A stretch of 64,000 bases of DNA from Arachis hypogaea (GCF_003086295.3 NC_092048.1:70846841-70910840), one strand, 5' to 3'; positions 38,789 to 51,076 are shown, numbered from the stretch's first letter. Program-made: numbers and translations. Notes: generated by a model from the letters alone, not told the origin.

Positions 38789-39936
38789 ATGGCACCTAAG
38801 ACCGGAAAATCCTCTAGAAAGGGGAAAGGGAAGACAAAGGCTTTCACCTCCGAGTCATGGGAGATGAAAAGGTTCATCTCCAAAGCCCATCAAGACCACT
38901 TCTATGATGTTGTGGCCAAGAAGAAGGTGATCCCTGAGGTCCCTTTCAAACTCAAAAGAAATGAGTATCCGGAGATCCGACATGAAATTCTAAGAAGAGG
39001 TTGGGAAGTTCTAACAAATCCCATCCAACAAGTCGGCATCCTAATAGTTCAAGAGTTCTATGCTAATGCATGGATCACCAAGAACCATGATCAAAGTAAG
39101 AACCTGGATCCAAAGAACTATGTTACAATGGTTCGGGGGAAATACTTAGATTTTAGTCCGGAGAATGTGAGGTTGGCGTTTCACTTGCCCATGATGCAAG
39201 GAGATGAACGCCCCTACACTAGAAGGGTCAACTTTAATCAAAGGTTGGACCAAGTCCTTATGGACATATGTGTAGAAGGAGCTCAATGGAAGATTGACTC
39301 CAAAGGCAAGCCGGTTCAACTAAGAAGATTGGACCTCAAGCCTGTGGCTAGAGGATGGTTGGAGTTCATTCAATGCTCAATCATTCCCACTAACAACCGA
39401 TCTGAAGTTACTGTGGATCGGGCCATCATGATTCATAGCATCATGATTGGAGAGGAAATAGAAGTTCATGAAGTCATCTCTAGTGAACTCTACAAAATAG
39501 CCGAAAAGTCATCCCCATGGCAAGGCTAGCTTTTCCTCATCTTATCTGCCATCTATGCTACTCAGCTGGAGCTTTCATAGAAGGAGACATTCCTATTAAG
39601 GAAGAGAAGCCCATCACTAAGAAAAAGATGGAGCAAGCAAGAGAGCCCAGTCATGGAGCTCAAGAGGTGCAAGAAGCTCATTTCCATGAGATCCCGGAGA
39701 TGCCTCAAATGCACTTTCCTCCACAAAATTATTGGGAGCAAATCAACACCTCCCTAGGAGAATTGAGTTCCAATATGGGACAACTAAGGGTGGAACATCA
39801 AGAGCACTCCATCATGCTTCATGAAATAAGAGAAGATCAAAAAGCAATGAGGGAGGAGCAACAAAGACAAGGAAGAGACATAGAAGAACTCAAGGACATC
39901 ATTGGTTCCTCAAGAAGGAAACGCCACCATCACTAA
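38789..39936 (+). pseudogene. Third ORF of element C (Athila-type protein), one frameshift
   Basis: Starts at the ATG at 38789 (MAPKTGKSSRKGKGKTKAFT), a Lys-rich N-terminus. The conserved body follows: FISKAHQDHFYDVVAKKKVIPE, WEVLTNPIQQVGILIVQEFYANAW, YVTMVRGKYLDFSPENVRLAFHLP and WLEFIQCSIIPTNNRSEVTVDRAIMIHSIMIGE. This is the protein annotated in plants as putative plant transposon protein. The frame ends in TAG (39527-39529) and continues shifted from about 39517 with LAFPHLICHLC and a long helical tail (NYWEQINTSLGELSSNMGQL ... EEQQRQGRDIEELKDII), likely a coiled coil, ending in RRKRHHH. Function is unknown. There is no transmembrane segment. Confidence 0.75.
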
Positions 39937-41042
39937 GGTGGATTCATTCCTTGCTCTTATTTCTTCTGTTTTTCGTTTTCTATGTTATGTGCTTATCTAT
40001 GTTTGTGTCTTCATTACATGATCATTAGTAGTAGTAACTATGTCTTAAAGTTATGAATATCCTATGAATCCATCACCTCTCTTAAATGAAAAATGTTTTA
40101 ATTCAAAAGAACAAGAAGTACATGCGTTTCGAAGTTATCCTTGAACTTAGCTTAATTATATTGATGTGGTGACAATGCTTCTTGTTTTCTGAATGAATGC
40201 TTGAACAGTGAATATGTCTTTTAAAGTTGTTGTTTGAGAATGTTAAATATGTTGGCTCTTGAAAGAATGATGACTAGGAGACATGTTATTTGATAATCTG
40301 AAAAATCATAAAAATGATTCTTGAAGCAAGAAAAAGCAGCAAAGAACAAAGCTTGCAGAAAAAAAAAGGGCGAAAAAAAATTAGAAAAAAATAGAAAGAG
40401 GCAAGAGCAAAAAGCCAATAACCCTTAAAACCAAAAGGCAAGGGCAAATAAAAAGGATCCCAAGGCTTTGAGCATTAGTGGATAGGAGGGCCTAAAGGAA
40501 TAAAATCCTTGTCTAAGCGGCTAAACCAAGCTGTCCCTAACCATGTGCTTGTGGCGTGTAGGTGTCAAGTGAAAACTTGAGACTGAATGGTTAAAGTCAA
40601 GGTCCAAAGCAAAAGAAGAGTGTGCTTAAGAACCCTGGACACCTCTAATTGGGGACTTTAGCAAAGCTGAGTCACAATCTAAAAAGGTTCACCCAATTAT
40701 GTGTCTGTGGCATTTATGTATCCGGTGGTAATACTGGAAAACAAAGTGCTTAGGGCCACGGCCAAGACTCATAAAGAAGCTATGTTCAAGAATCATCATA
40801 CTGAACTAGGAGAATCAATAACACTATCTGAACTATGAGTTCCTATAGAAGCCAATCATTCTGAACTTCAATGGATAAAGTGAGATGCCAAAACTATTCA
40901 AGAGGCAAAAAGCTATAAGTCCCGCTCATATGATTGAAGCTATGTTTCATTGATAGTTTGGAATTTATAGTATATTCTCTTCTTTTTATCCTATTTGATT
41001 TTCAATTGCTTGGGGACAAGCAACAATTTAAGTTTGGTGTTG
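39937..41042 (+). other. Element C 3' untranslated region with PPT hairpin
   Basis: No gene. Contains an A-rich stretch (40320-40450) and ends with a hairpin (TTGCTTG 41006-41012, GGGA, CAAGCAA 41017-41023) followed by TAAGTTTGGTGTTG at 41029-41042, which touches the LTR. The last 250 bases match element A's 3' region. Confidence 0.65.
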
Positions 41043-42636
41043 TGATGAGCGGATAATTTATACGCTTTTTGACATTGTTTTTAGTATGCTTTTAGTAGGA
41101 TCTAGTTACTTTTAGGGATGTTTTCATTAGTTTTTATGTTAAATTCACATTTCTGGACTTTACTATGAGTTTGTGTGTTTTTCTGTGATTTCAGGTATTT
41201 TCTGGCTGAAATTGAGGGACTTGAGCAAAAATCAGATTCAGAGGTTGAAGAAGGACTGCTGATGCTGTTGGATTCTGACCTCCCTGCACTCAAAGTGGAT
41301 TTTCTGGAGCTACAGAACTTGAAATGGCGCGCTTCCAATTGCGTTGGAAAGTAGACATCCAGGGCTTTCCAGAAATATATAATAGTCCATACTTTGGCCA
41401 ATAATAGATGATGTAAACTGGCGTTCAACGCCAGTTTTCTGCCCAAATCTGACATCCAGCGGCAGAAAAGGAGCCAAAACCAAAGTTGAACGCCCAAACT
41501 GGCACAAAAGCTGGCGTTCAACTCCAAGAAAGACCTCTACACGTGTAACACTCAAAGCTCAGCCCAAGCACACACCAAGTGGGCCCCGGAAGTGGATTTA
41601 TGCATCAATTACTTACTCATGTAAACCCTAGTAGCTAGTTTATTATAAATAGGACATTTTGCTATTGTATTTGACATCCTGGATTGTATTTTGATCCTGT
41701 GATCACGTTTTGGGGGCTGGCCATCTCGGCCATGCCTGGACCTTCACTTATGTATTTTCATACGGTAGAGTTTCTACACTCCATAGATTAAGGTGTGGAG
41801 CTCTGCTGTTCCTCAAAGATTAATGCAAAGTACTTCTGTTTTCTATTCAATTCATCTTATTTCGCTTCTAAGATATCCATTCGCACCCAAGAACGTGATG
41901 AAGGTGATGATTATGTGTGACGCTCATCACCATTCTCCCCTATGAACACGTGCCTGACAAACACTTCCGTTCTACATGAAATAAGCTAGAATGAATATCT
42001 CTTAGATCTCTTAATTAGAATCTTCGTGGCGTAAGCTAGAATGATCGAGAACCGACAGATGAATAGCCGTGCCGTGACAGGGTGCGTTGATCATTTTCAC
42101 TGAGAGGATAAGATGAATCCATTGACAAGGGTGATGCCTCCAGACGATTAGTCGTGCCGTGACAGGGCATTGGATCATTTTCCCGAGAGATGACCAAAAG
42201 TAGCCGTTGACAATGGTGATGTATCACATAAAGCCAGCCATGGAAAGGAGTAAGACTGATTGGATGAAGATAGCAGGAAAGCAGAGGTTCAGAGGAACGA
42301 AAGCATCTCCATTCGCTTACTTGAAATTCTCACCAATGAATTACATAAGTATTTCTATCCCTATTTTATTATATTATTTTCGAAAACTCCATTATCAATT
42401 TATATCTGCCTAACTGAGATTTGCAAGGTGACCATAGCTTGCTTCATACCAACAATCTCCGTGGGATTCGACCCTTACTCACGTAAGGTATTACTTGGAC
42501 GACCCAGTGCACTTGCTGGTTAGTTACACGGAGTTGTGAACCATGGTCTTGGCATCATGTTTTTGGCGCCATTACCAGGGAAAGAAAAAGCGATGAATTT
42601 TACATAATTAAAGTGTAATCACGATTCCGCGTACCA
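41043..42636 (+). repeat. 3' LTR of element C
   Basis: 1594 bp. Nearly the same as the 5' LTR except around 42040-42170. The 3' LTR has a segment with AGAACCGACAGATGAATAGCC, while the 5' LTR instead has one with GTCTAAACCTTGTCTGTGG. The solo LTR at 49410 has both segments. TATA box at 41644-41651. Confidence 0.92.
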
Positions 42637-44012
42637 CCACCTCTCAAGGATCCCACAACAAGAAGAAATACAACAAGTAGCAATAAATGAAAGCTTTCCT
42701 GATGAACAATTGATGATGATTGGAGTAGCCCCTTGGTTTGCAGACATAGCTAACTCTAAGGCTATTAGGGAACTACCAACTAACATCAATAAGCACATGA
42801 GGAGGAAGCTAATTAAGGATTCCAAACACTACATCTGGGATGACCCCTATTTGTTCAAAAAATGTGCTAATGGAATCCTAAGAAGGTGTATATCCAATGA
42901 AGAAGGTCGGGAAGTGTTATAGCAGTGCCATGGATCCGCATATGGAGGTCACTTCGGTGGAGAAAGAACAGCAGCAAAAGTGCTTCAATCCGGATTTTAC
43001 TAGCCAACAATGTTTAAGGATGCCAAGGAAATGGTGTCAAGGTGTGATGAATGCCAAAGAGCTAGTAATCTAACCAAGAAGAATGAGATGCCACAGTAAT
43101 TCATACTAGAGCTGGAGCTATTTGATGTATGGGGGATTGACTTCATGGGACCCTTCCCAACCTCCTACTCAAATAGCTACATATTGGTGGCCGTTGATTA
43201 TGTCTTAAGGTGGGTAGAAGCCATAGCCACTGCAACAAATGACAACAAAGTTGTGATAAGCTTCTTGAGAAGGAACATCTTCAGCAGATTCGGAGTTCCC
43301 AGAGCTCTCATTAGTGATGGAGGGACACACTTCTGAAACAAACAACTCGAGACACTCCTCCTCAGATATGGAGTAAAGCACAAAGTGGCAACTCCACACC
43401 ACCCACAGACCAACTGGCAAGCTGAAATCTCCAACAGAGAGCTAAAAAGAATCCTTGAACAAACTGTTGGAAGCTCAAGAAAGGATTGGTCTAAGAAGCT
43501 GGATGATGTACTATGGGCCTACAGAATAGCCTATAAGACTCCCATTGGGATGTTTCCATACCAACTGGTATATGGCAAGGCTTGTCACTTACCAATTGAA
43601 CTTGAGTATAGAGCATTTTGGGCTCTAAAAATGTTAAACTATGATGAGCAAGCTGTTGGAGAAAAGAGATTAATGCAACTCAATGAGCTGGAGGAGTTTA
43701 GAAATCAAGCATATGAGAATGCAAAAATCTACAAAGAAAAGACAAAAAAGATGGCATGACCAAAAGATAGCAAGAAGGGAGTTCACTGAAGGACAGAAGG
43801 TGTTACTCTACAACTCAAGACTCAAGTTCTTCCCTGGGAAACTTAAGTCTCGATGGTCAGGACCTTTCACCATACTCAAGGTGTTTCCCTATGGACATGT
43901 AGAGCTCATGGAGGACAAGGCTCAGAGAACTTTTACTGTCAATGGCCATAGACTCAAACACTACTTGGGAGGCTCCTTAGAGGAGCAGAGAGTGAGCTAC
44001 AAGCTCAGCTAA
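42637..44012 (+). pseudogene. Integrase of element B
   Basis: Continues RT-RNase H after the nested element. The HHCC zinc region (QQCHGSAYGGHFGGER ... RCDECQRASN) has stops at 42920 (TAG), about 43000 (TAG at a Trp codon) and about 43093 (TAA). The core has [12 protein letters not shown] (first Asp), [10 protein letters not shown] (second Asp), a TGA at 43334-43336 and [13 protein letters not shown] (Glu; relatives have NGQAE). A frameshift near 43757 leads to the C-terminal domain (VLLYNSRLKFFPGKLKSRWSGPF, VNGHRLKHYLGG) ending at a TAA (44010-44012). All three acidic catalytic positions remain, but the protein is interrupted at least five times. Confidence 0.87.
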
Positions 44013-45067
44013 AGATGAAGGAATGTCAAGCTAATGACAATAAAGAAGCGCTAGTTGGGAGGCACCCCAACACCTTATCCTTTTTGATTTAATTGCCTTT
44101 CTTAGAAGTAGTTTAAAATCTATTGCTTTAGATAGTTTAATTTTCAGCCTCACATTTGTGTTACATTACCAAATTAGGATTAGTTTACAATTGTAGATTA
44201 GAAAGTTTGATATTAGCTTTGGTAGCTAGATTTTCTTTACACTCTTTTATTTCTTTCTATTCTAGAATTGCAACTTGATGAAGGCATAACTAATGAGGAG
44301 TGAATGGGCTGAGAACTAGCTAAATTGCTAAGTTTGGTGTGGCCTCCCACCCACTTAATCTAGGCTTACAAACAACTAATAGCTTAATTTTGAAGAGTAA
44401 GCCCAGAGATTAAGTTTGGTGTGGCCATCACCAAGGATCACCTAGCAGCACAAGTCACCCAATTTGAAAGCACTTAATGTTTTGGGTAATAACATAAACG
44501 TGGCTTAATGAGTTCAAAGGAATTAGAATCCAAAGAAAATAAAAATATTGGTGTTATTCCATTCTTATGAACACATTAAATACACAATGATGGAACCAAT
44601 TTATTAAGATGCCAAAGGATTAAGTTTGGTTTCCCAAGGGACACCCATCAGTTGCAATTCAAATAACTCTTGATGAGAAGGAATGTGAAGGGGTTCTTTT
44701 GTCATTACTAATGGATTCAGTTTCAATTTCAGGAGAGAAGATGGGACCCACATGGTAAACAACTCACAAAGCAAGGAAGTCAAAGTGTACTTGCACTTTG
44801 GAACTCAACACATGCAGAAGACACTGTGAGAAAAGAGTTGGCGCCTCTTCCCACGCTAGGCGCCACTTCCCAAGTAGGAAAACATTTAACCCTTTTTATT
44901 TTCCACCCTTCGACCACACCATTCACCCCTTATAAAAACCTCACCTCCCCATCTCCTCTCCCACTTCAACAATCCCCAATCACACACGAAGAGCATACAC
45001 CGCTCACCTTCCTTTCTCTTTTCACCTTTTACCATCTCTTTCCTACTTTCTTCTTTCTCTTGATTGG
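44013..45067 (+). other. Element B spacer before the third ORF
   Basis: No gene. Two exact TAAGTTTGGTGT copies (44329-44340 and 44411-44422) and a variant at 44621. Near the end, two GGCGCC words (about 44840 and 44860) precede TATAAAAA at 44931-44938 and a C-rich leader, again resembling a promoter ahead of the third ORF. The left arm of a hairpin (CTTGATT) ends just before the solo LTR inserted at 45068. Confidence 0.5.
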
Positions 45068-47434
45068 TGATACGTGGAAAACTCGTCTCGCAACAAATTT
45101 CCTTCGGCAAGTGTACCGAATTCGTCGTCAAGTAAAAACTCACAATATAGTGAGGTCGAATCCCACAGAGATTGATTGATCAAGCAACTTTAATTAAAGG
45201 AATGTTCTAGTTGAGCGAACCAGAATTTGAGTTGAGAATTGCAGAAAATTAAATGGCGGGAAAGTAAATAGTGGAAATAGTAAATGCTAGGAATAAAGAG
45301 CTGAATGTAAATGGCGGAAAGTAAATTGCAGAATCTTAAATGGGAATGGGGCAATTGCTCATAAAAGTAAATCGTAGAAATTAAAGAGAATGGGTAAGAT
45401 CAGAAATGGGGAATTTATTGGGCTCAGAAGATGTTGTATTCTCCGGATCAAGTTCATTTTCATCTCTTCCTCAATCAATGCATTCATTGATCTCCTTGGC
45501 AATCTTAAGTGATCGAATTACAATTCCTTGTAATTCAATCTCTCAAATCTTGATCAATAGCCAATTCCTTGGTCAATTGCTCATGAGAAGAGATGAAGTA
45601 TGGTCACTGATTATACCACATGCATTTCCCAAATCAAGTGTTGGAAGGATTATAGTCACATATCCATCCAAACCCAATTTGGTCCAGCATGAGAAAGCAT
45701 TTCTAGCATGATCCCTTCATTCCTCTTTCAAGGTTCAGAAGAGATCCAAGTATGAATAGCTTCTTTTCCAAGATAACTACCCAATTGGATGAAGATCGAA
45801 AGCTTTCTAGTAAAATCAAGAGAAAAGATAGAAGAAGGAGAATGAAAACTAAAATTGATCCATCAAATTACAACAGAGCTCCCTAACCCAATAAAAGGGG
45901 TTTAGTTGTTCATAGCTCTGGAAAATGAAAACAAAGATGGAGAATACATGCTGAAAGTAAAACTAGAAGTCTAGAGAAAGTAAATACAGAGAGTAGTTCT
46001 ATGGCCAAAGGCTCCCTAAAGTTTCCAGCTCCCTTAACTAATTCAAAGCTACTCCTATATATACTACTCTTCTGATCTTCTAGTTGGCTCTTCAAGTCTT
46101 GGGTATGGGCCTTTGGATCTTGAGTTTGAAGCAGTTATCTTCTTCATTGGGCTTAGCTTTGCTTGCAGAGAGAAAGTGTGAAGTAGGCAGGGACTTTTAG
46201 CTCAGGACGTTAGTGGTGTTAACGTTAAGTGAAAGTGTGGGTTCGAGAACGTTAGTGACAATCACCTTTTTCACTAACGTTGCTCACCCAAGTATGAGCC
46301 ACGTTAACTTCAACGTTAGTGGCACAAAAGTTACCACTAACGTTGCCTCTTGGTCCTTCGCACACGTTATTGGGACTTACCTTTCCCAATAACGTTGATA
46401 AGTTTCCCCCTTCCCTACGTTAGAGTCCACGTTAACTTAGTTAATGTGGCTCTTAACGTAAGCTTGCCAATCCCTCGAGAACGTTAGTGACACTTACCTT
46501 TGTCACTAACGTTCCAATGTGCCCCTATTTCTTATGTTAGAGTCCACGTTAACTAGGTTAACGTGGCTTCTAACGTAGTCATGCTAGCCATCTCCAACGT
46601 TAGTGACAAAGGTAAGTGTCACTAAAGTTGGCTCCTCGTCTCTTTATCCACATTAGCTTCCACGTTAACTAAGTTAACGTGGGAGTTAACGTTGCTCATG
46701 GTGGTTCTTGGTGGTTCACCCCAACGTTAGTGACAAAGGTAAGTGTCACTAACGTTGGCGACCAATTGCTCTCTTCACGTTAGCTTTCACGTTAACTAAG
46801 TTAACGTGGGAGGTAACGTGGCTTATGGAAGCTTGGCCAACGTTAGTGACAAAGGTGAATGTCACTAACGTTGGCTTCCCTTTTGCTTCTTAACGTTAGA
46901 AGCCACGTTAACTAAGTTAACGTGGCAACTAACGTGGCCAATTATGAGCTTGGTCCAACGTTAGTGACAAAGGGGAGTGTCACTAACGTTGGCCTTATTG
47001 TCTTCTTCCACGTTAGAGTTCACGTTAACTTAGTTAACGTGACTCTTAACGTGGGCTTATGATGGCTTCGAGGGCGTTATTGGCAATTACTTTTCTCATT
47101 AACTTTACAAGTTAGCACCCATTCCACGTTAGAGGTCACGTTAGTGGGACTAATGTGACTGCTAATGTGGTTCTTCTTTGCTTCCTTTGTCCTGAAATCA
47201 GGCAACAAAGTGCATCAAAGTTCTAGTCCAAGTCATGAGTTATGCATTATCCAATTTATCATATAATTCATGCAAAATCCTCATGAAATCATGTAAAGTG
47301 CACAATGTATGCTTGAATGAAGATGTAAGTGAATATCTACCCAAAACTATCTTATTTTCTAAGAAAATGCATGAAACTACCCTAAAAATAGTAAAGAAAA
47401 GGTCAGTAAAACTGGCCAAAATGCCCTGGCATCA
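45068..47434 (-). repeat. Solo LTR of a further gypsy family (G), minus strand, TSD ATTGG
   Basis: 2367 bp running from TGATGCCAGGGC (minus strand, 47434) to CCACGTATCA (45068). ATTGG flanks both sides (45063-45067 and 47435-47439). No internal genes or second LTR, so it is what remains after recombination between two LTRs. On its own strand, U3 holds a hairpin array (47180-46180), then TATATATA (46063-46056), then R/U5-like sequence whose end resembles the B LTR end. Confidence 0.9.
46180..47180 (-). repeat. Alternating hairpin array in LTR G
   Basis: Two hairpin types alternate with a period of about 115-127 bp. Type 1 is CCAACGTTAGTGACA ... TGTCACTAACGTTGG, a 15-bp perfect stem with an 8-nt loop at 46721-46758 and near-copies at about 46594, 46839 and 46953. 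Type 2 is CCACGTTAAC TAA GTTAACGTGG, a 10-bp stem with a 3-nt loop at 46660-46682 and copies at about 46543, 46788, 46902 and 47021. The older left end is more diverged. Confidence 0.85.
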
Positions 47435-48499
47435 ATTGGGAAAATCAAGTCCTAAGTTTGGTGCTGGAGTAAAACCTTGTTTTTCTTATTCTTTCTTGCA
47501 ACTCCCATTTTTTACACACTCTCTCAACCTAATGGCACCACCAAAAAGCTCAGCTTCAAAGAAAAGAAAAACCATGAAACCAACCTCTGGATCCTCAAGC
47601 TCTTTCAATGACTACAAGTTCCTCTCCACATTCAACCAAAATCAATTCTATGGTTGGGTGAGTGAGAGGGAGATCATTCCAGAGGCTATGTGATGAGACT
47701 GGAGTTGAAAAGATCATTGATGAGGTGCTTGTGAAGCAAGACAAGTTCATAACTGCCAAAAAGATGGCCAAGGTGGTGGCTGTTCACCCACTCAACAGGG
47801 CCAGAGAACGAAGAGCTCATGCTCATGGACCACAACAACAACAAGAAGAGGAAGAGGCAGAAGAGCAACCTCACTTCCTGGCACTTCAACCACCACCACA
47901 ATACCAATATCAGCAATTTCCAGAGGGATTCAACTGGGAACAATTGCAAGAAGATGTACACCAAAATAAAGGGAGACTTACACCACTTGAGGGAAGATGT
48001 CAATCAAGTCAAAGAAACTCAACAACAACAATGGAACCAAGTCAACCAAAATATTCAGCAACTCCAAGGGAGTTTTGAGAACCTCAAGGAGCAGCAAGAA
48101 CAATTTGATTGGGGAGAGGTGCGAAGTCCACTGGACAAAATAGTAGAGCAAGACAAATGGAAACAGAGGAACTTGGCTGAATTCAGAAATTTCTATGATG
48201 CCAGAACCATATTCAGGATGCAGTATGACATCAATACACAAGCGAAGCTGAATCACTTGTGTAATGCCGTAGCCACTCTAAACCCAGGATACCTAACCTT
48301 CATGCAAGGAATGGAAGAGCTAAGTGCAAGACAAGAGGAAATCCAAGCCAAACATAAGGAAGATGAAAGGAACTATATGAAGAGGCTAGGATTTTGGAAG
48401 CCCAAGGATGCCAAAGCACAAGAAGGTTCCTCCAAGACAGATGAAGGTGGCTCCTCCCCTTCCAAGAAGAAGGACAAAGGGAAGGGGCCAATGAACTAA
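47435..48499 (+). pseudogene. Third ORF of element B, core deleted
   Basis: The ATG at 47532 opens MAPPKSSASKKRKTMKPTSG and NQNQFYGWVSEREIIPEAM, the start of the Athila-type protein, then a TGA at 47691-47693. The middle of the domain is missing, and sequence resumes in another frame with CDETGVEKIIDEVLVKQ. A Gln/Glu-rich part and, in a third frame from about 47950, a long helical tail follow (HHLREDVNQVKETQQQQWNQ ... YMKRLGFWKPKDAKAQEG) to a TAA at 48497-48499. The lead-in at 47440-47464 has the right arm of a hairpin and TAAGTTTGGTGC. Function unknown. Confidence 0.65.
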
Positions 48500-49409
48500 A
48501 GATAAAGCTGCTCAAGGTTGTTGAGTCCCATGGTAGACACTTTCTAATTTCTGAAATCCTGTTTTAAGCTTTTGTTTGATTTACTTTTTGAATAAATAAT
48601 CATGCTAGGATAGTTTATGTTTTATGCTTAGTTTTAACTCCTGTTTGATGTCTTTATGAGTTTTTTTATTACAAGAAAGAAAATGCCATGTATTTCAAGT
48701 CTTCATTTCAACATAAATAAAAGTAGAGCTTGTTTCCATAAGAGTTACTGTGAGTTGTGCAAAATAATAAGAGAGACCAAGGCCAAGAGAGATCATCAAA
48801 CAAACTAAGAAGTAAGAAACTAAGTGTAGAACCTTGGGTGAACTAAACAGAAAATGAGTCATAAAGGGCAACTAGTCCTAGAAGGTATAACAAGGGAAGG
48901 TTAAGGGGTGTTCCTTGAATATCCATGGAACCAAGAGGTAGTAAGCAATAAAGGCCCAAGGCTCTGAGCATCAACTACTGGGATGAAAAAAAAAAGAGAG
49001 AGAAACATTAAAAAGCTAAAAAATAATTAAAGATCTTAGTAGATGCTTGTGGTGAAGATGTGTCAAGAAGAGACCTGGGCAAGTAAATTCTTAGGGGTGT
49101 CTCAACACCTAGTACCCTAAAACCAACTGGTTTGGGAGTGCTAATTGAAAGCCTAATTAAAGGGTTGTCTTGAGACAAAACACTTAGAGTCGTGGTCAAG
49201 AAAGCAAAACAAACCCTTACTACTTCAAGGTGACAATCAATAGAAAGGACCCCTAAAGCCTATACCTGAAAGAACCCTCAAGGATCCAAGAGCTTTTCAT
49301 GACATTAAAACATTCATACATGTGTTGAACACTTAGTTTTACTCTTAGTTGTATTGCAATCATTCAAAGCCAAGGCCTCAAGTTATAAAGGCTTACTCAC
49401 ATTAATTTG
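48500..49409 (+). other. Element B 3' untranslated region
   Basis: Non-coding, with the same kind of text-like A-rich stretch (GGCCCAAGGCTCTGAGCATC near 48954) as element C's 3' region at 40462. Ends with the TSD ATTTG before the solo LTR. Confidence 0.5.
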
Positions 49410-51076
49410 TGATGAGCGAATAATTTATACGCTTTTTGGCATTGTTTTTAGTATGTTTTTAGTATGATTTAATTAGTTTTCATTATATTTTTATTAGTTT
49501 TTAATTAAAATTCACATTTCTGGACTTTACTATGAGTTTGTGTATTTTTCTGTGATTTCAGGTATTTTCTGGCTGAAATTGAGGGACCTGAGCAAAAATC
49601 AGATTCAGAGGTTGAAGAAGGACTGCAGATGCTGTTGGATTCTGACCTTCCTGCACTCAAAGTGGATTTTCTGGAGCTACAAAACTCCAAATGGCGCGCT
49701 TCCAATTGCGTTGGAAATTAGACATCTAGGGCTTTCCAGAAATATATAATAGTCCATACTTTGCCCGAGTTTAGATGATGAAAACTGGCGTTGAACGCTA
49801 GTTCCATGTTGCAGTATGGCGTTCAGCGCCAGAAACAAGTTGCAAAGTGGAGTTCAACGCCAGAAACACGTTACAAACTGGCGTTCAACTCCAAAAATGA
49901 CCTCTCCACGTGAAAGCTTCATGCTCAACCCAAGCACACACCAAGTGGGTCCCGAAAATGGATTTCTGCATCATTTACTCATTTTTGTAGACCCTAGTAA
50001 CTAGTTTAGTATAAATAGGACTTTTTACTATCTTTGTAGAGGATCTTTGATTAGTTTTATGCTATCTTAGACCTTTAGGATGGCTTGCCATTCGGCCATG
50101 CCTGGACCTTATCACTTATGTACTTTCAACGGTAGATTTTCTACACACCATAGCTTAAGGTGTGGAGCTCTACTGTTCCTCAAGGATTAATGCAAAGTAC
50201 TACTATTTTTCTACTCAATTCAACTTATTCCGCTTCTAAGATATTTATTCGCACTTCAATATGATGGATGTGATGATCGTGACAGTCATCATCATTCTCA
50301 ACTTATGAACGCGTGCCTGACAACCACTTCAATTCTACCTTAGACTGAATGGATATCTCTTGGATATCTAATACAGGGGACCGAGTCCGAGTTATTATTG
50401 TCTTCGTGGTATAAGTTAGAACCCATGGATGGCCATTCCTGAGATCCGGAAAGTCTAAACCTTGTCTGTGGTATTCCGAGTAGGATCCGGGAAGGGATGG
50501 CTGTGACGAACTTCAAACTCGCGAGTACTGGGTGTAGTGACAGACGCAAAAGGAGGGTGAATCCTATTCCAGTATGACCGAGAACCTCCAGATGATTAGC
50601 CATGCAGGGACAGCGCATCGAACCGTTTTCACAGAGAGGATGGGAAGTAGCCATTGACAACGGTGATGCCCTACATAAAGCTTGTCATGGAAAGGAGTAG
50701 GATTGATTGGATGAAGACAGCAGGAAAGTAGAGATCAGAGGAATGAAAGCATCTCTATACGCTTATCTGAAATTCTCACCAATGAATTACATAAGTACCA
50801 CTATCCTATTTTATATTTTATATATTTTCGTCCACTATAATCTCTTAATATATTTGAATCCGCCTGACTGAGACTTACAAGGTGACCATAACTTGCTTCA
50901 AGCCGACAATCTCCGTGGGATCGACCCTTACTCACGTAAGGTTTATTACTTGGACGACCCAGTGCACTTGCTGGTTAGTTGTACGAAGTTGTGAAACTAA
51001 TATAAGATCATGAACGTGCGTATTGAGTTTTTAGTGCCGTTACCAAGGAATGGAATGATCACGATTTCGCACACCA
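49410..51076 (+). repeat. FIDEL-like solo LTR in element B, TSD ATTTG
   Basis: 1667 bp from TGATGAGCGAATAA to CGCACACCA, flanked by ATTTG (49405-49409 and 51077-51081). U3 palindromic words lie at 49785-49890 and TATAAATA at 50010-50017. The 3' end holds a decayed primer-site-like TTTTTAGTGCCGTTACCAAGG (51029-51049) inside the LTR. It keeps both segments that are alternately missing from element C's two LTRs, so it shows the fuller ancestral form. Confidence 0.9.

Larger units (their letters stand above)
32039..42636 (+). mobile_element. Element C: non-autonomous Feral-like retrotransposon nested in element B
   Basis: 10.6 kb with LTRs at 32039-33608 and 41043-42636, flanked by CCACC (32034-32038 and 42637-42641), a perfect 5-bp TSD. 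It holds gag-protease and a third ORF but no RT, RNase H or integrase, so it would need enzymes from an autonomous relative such as FIDEL. Gag carries only a pair of adjacent stop codons, and the LTRs are very alike outside one block, so this is among the youngest insertions here. The name Feral (the non-autonomous partner of FIDEL in peanut) is recalled from the literature and not checked. Confidence 0.92.

Noticed and set aside
46180..47180. An internal hairpin array of element B
   Set aside because: Perfect ATTGG repeats at 45063 and 47435 show that it belongs to an inserted solo LTR.
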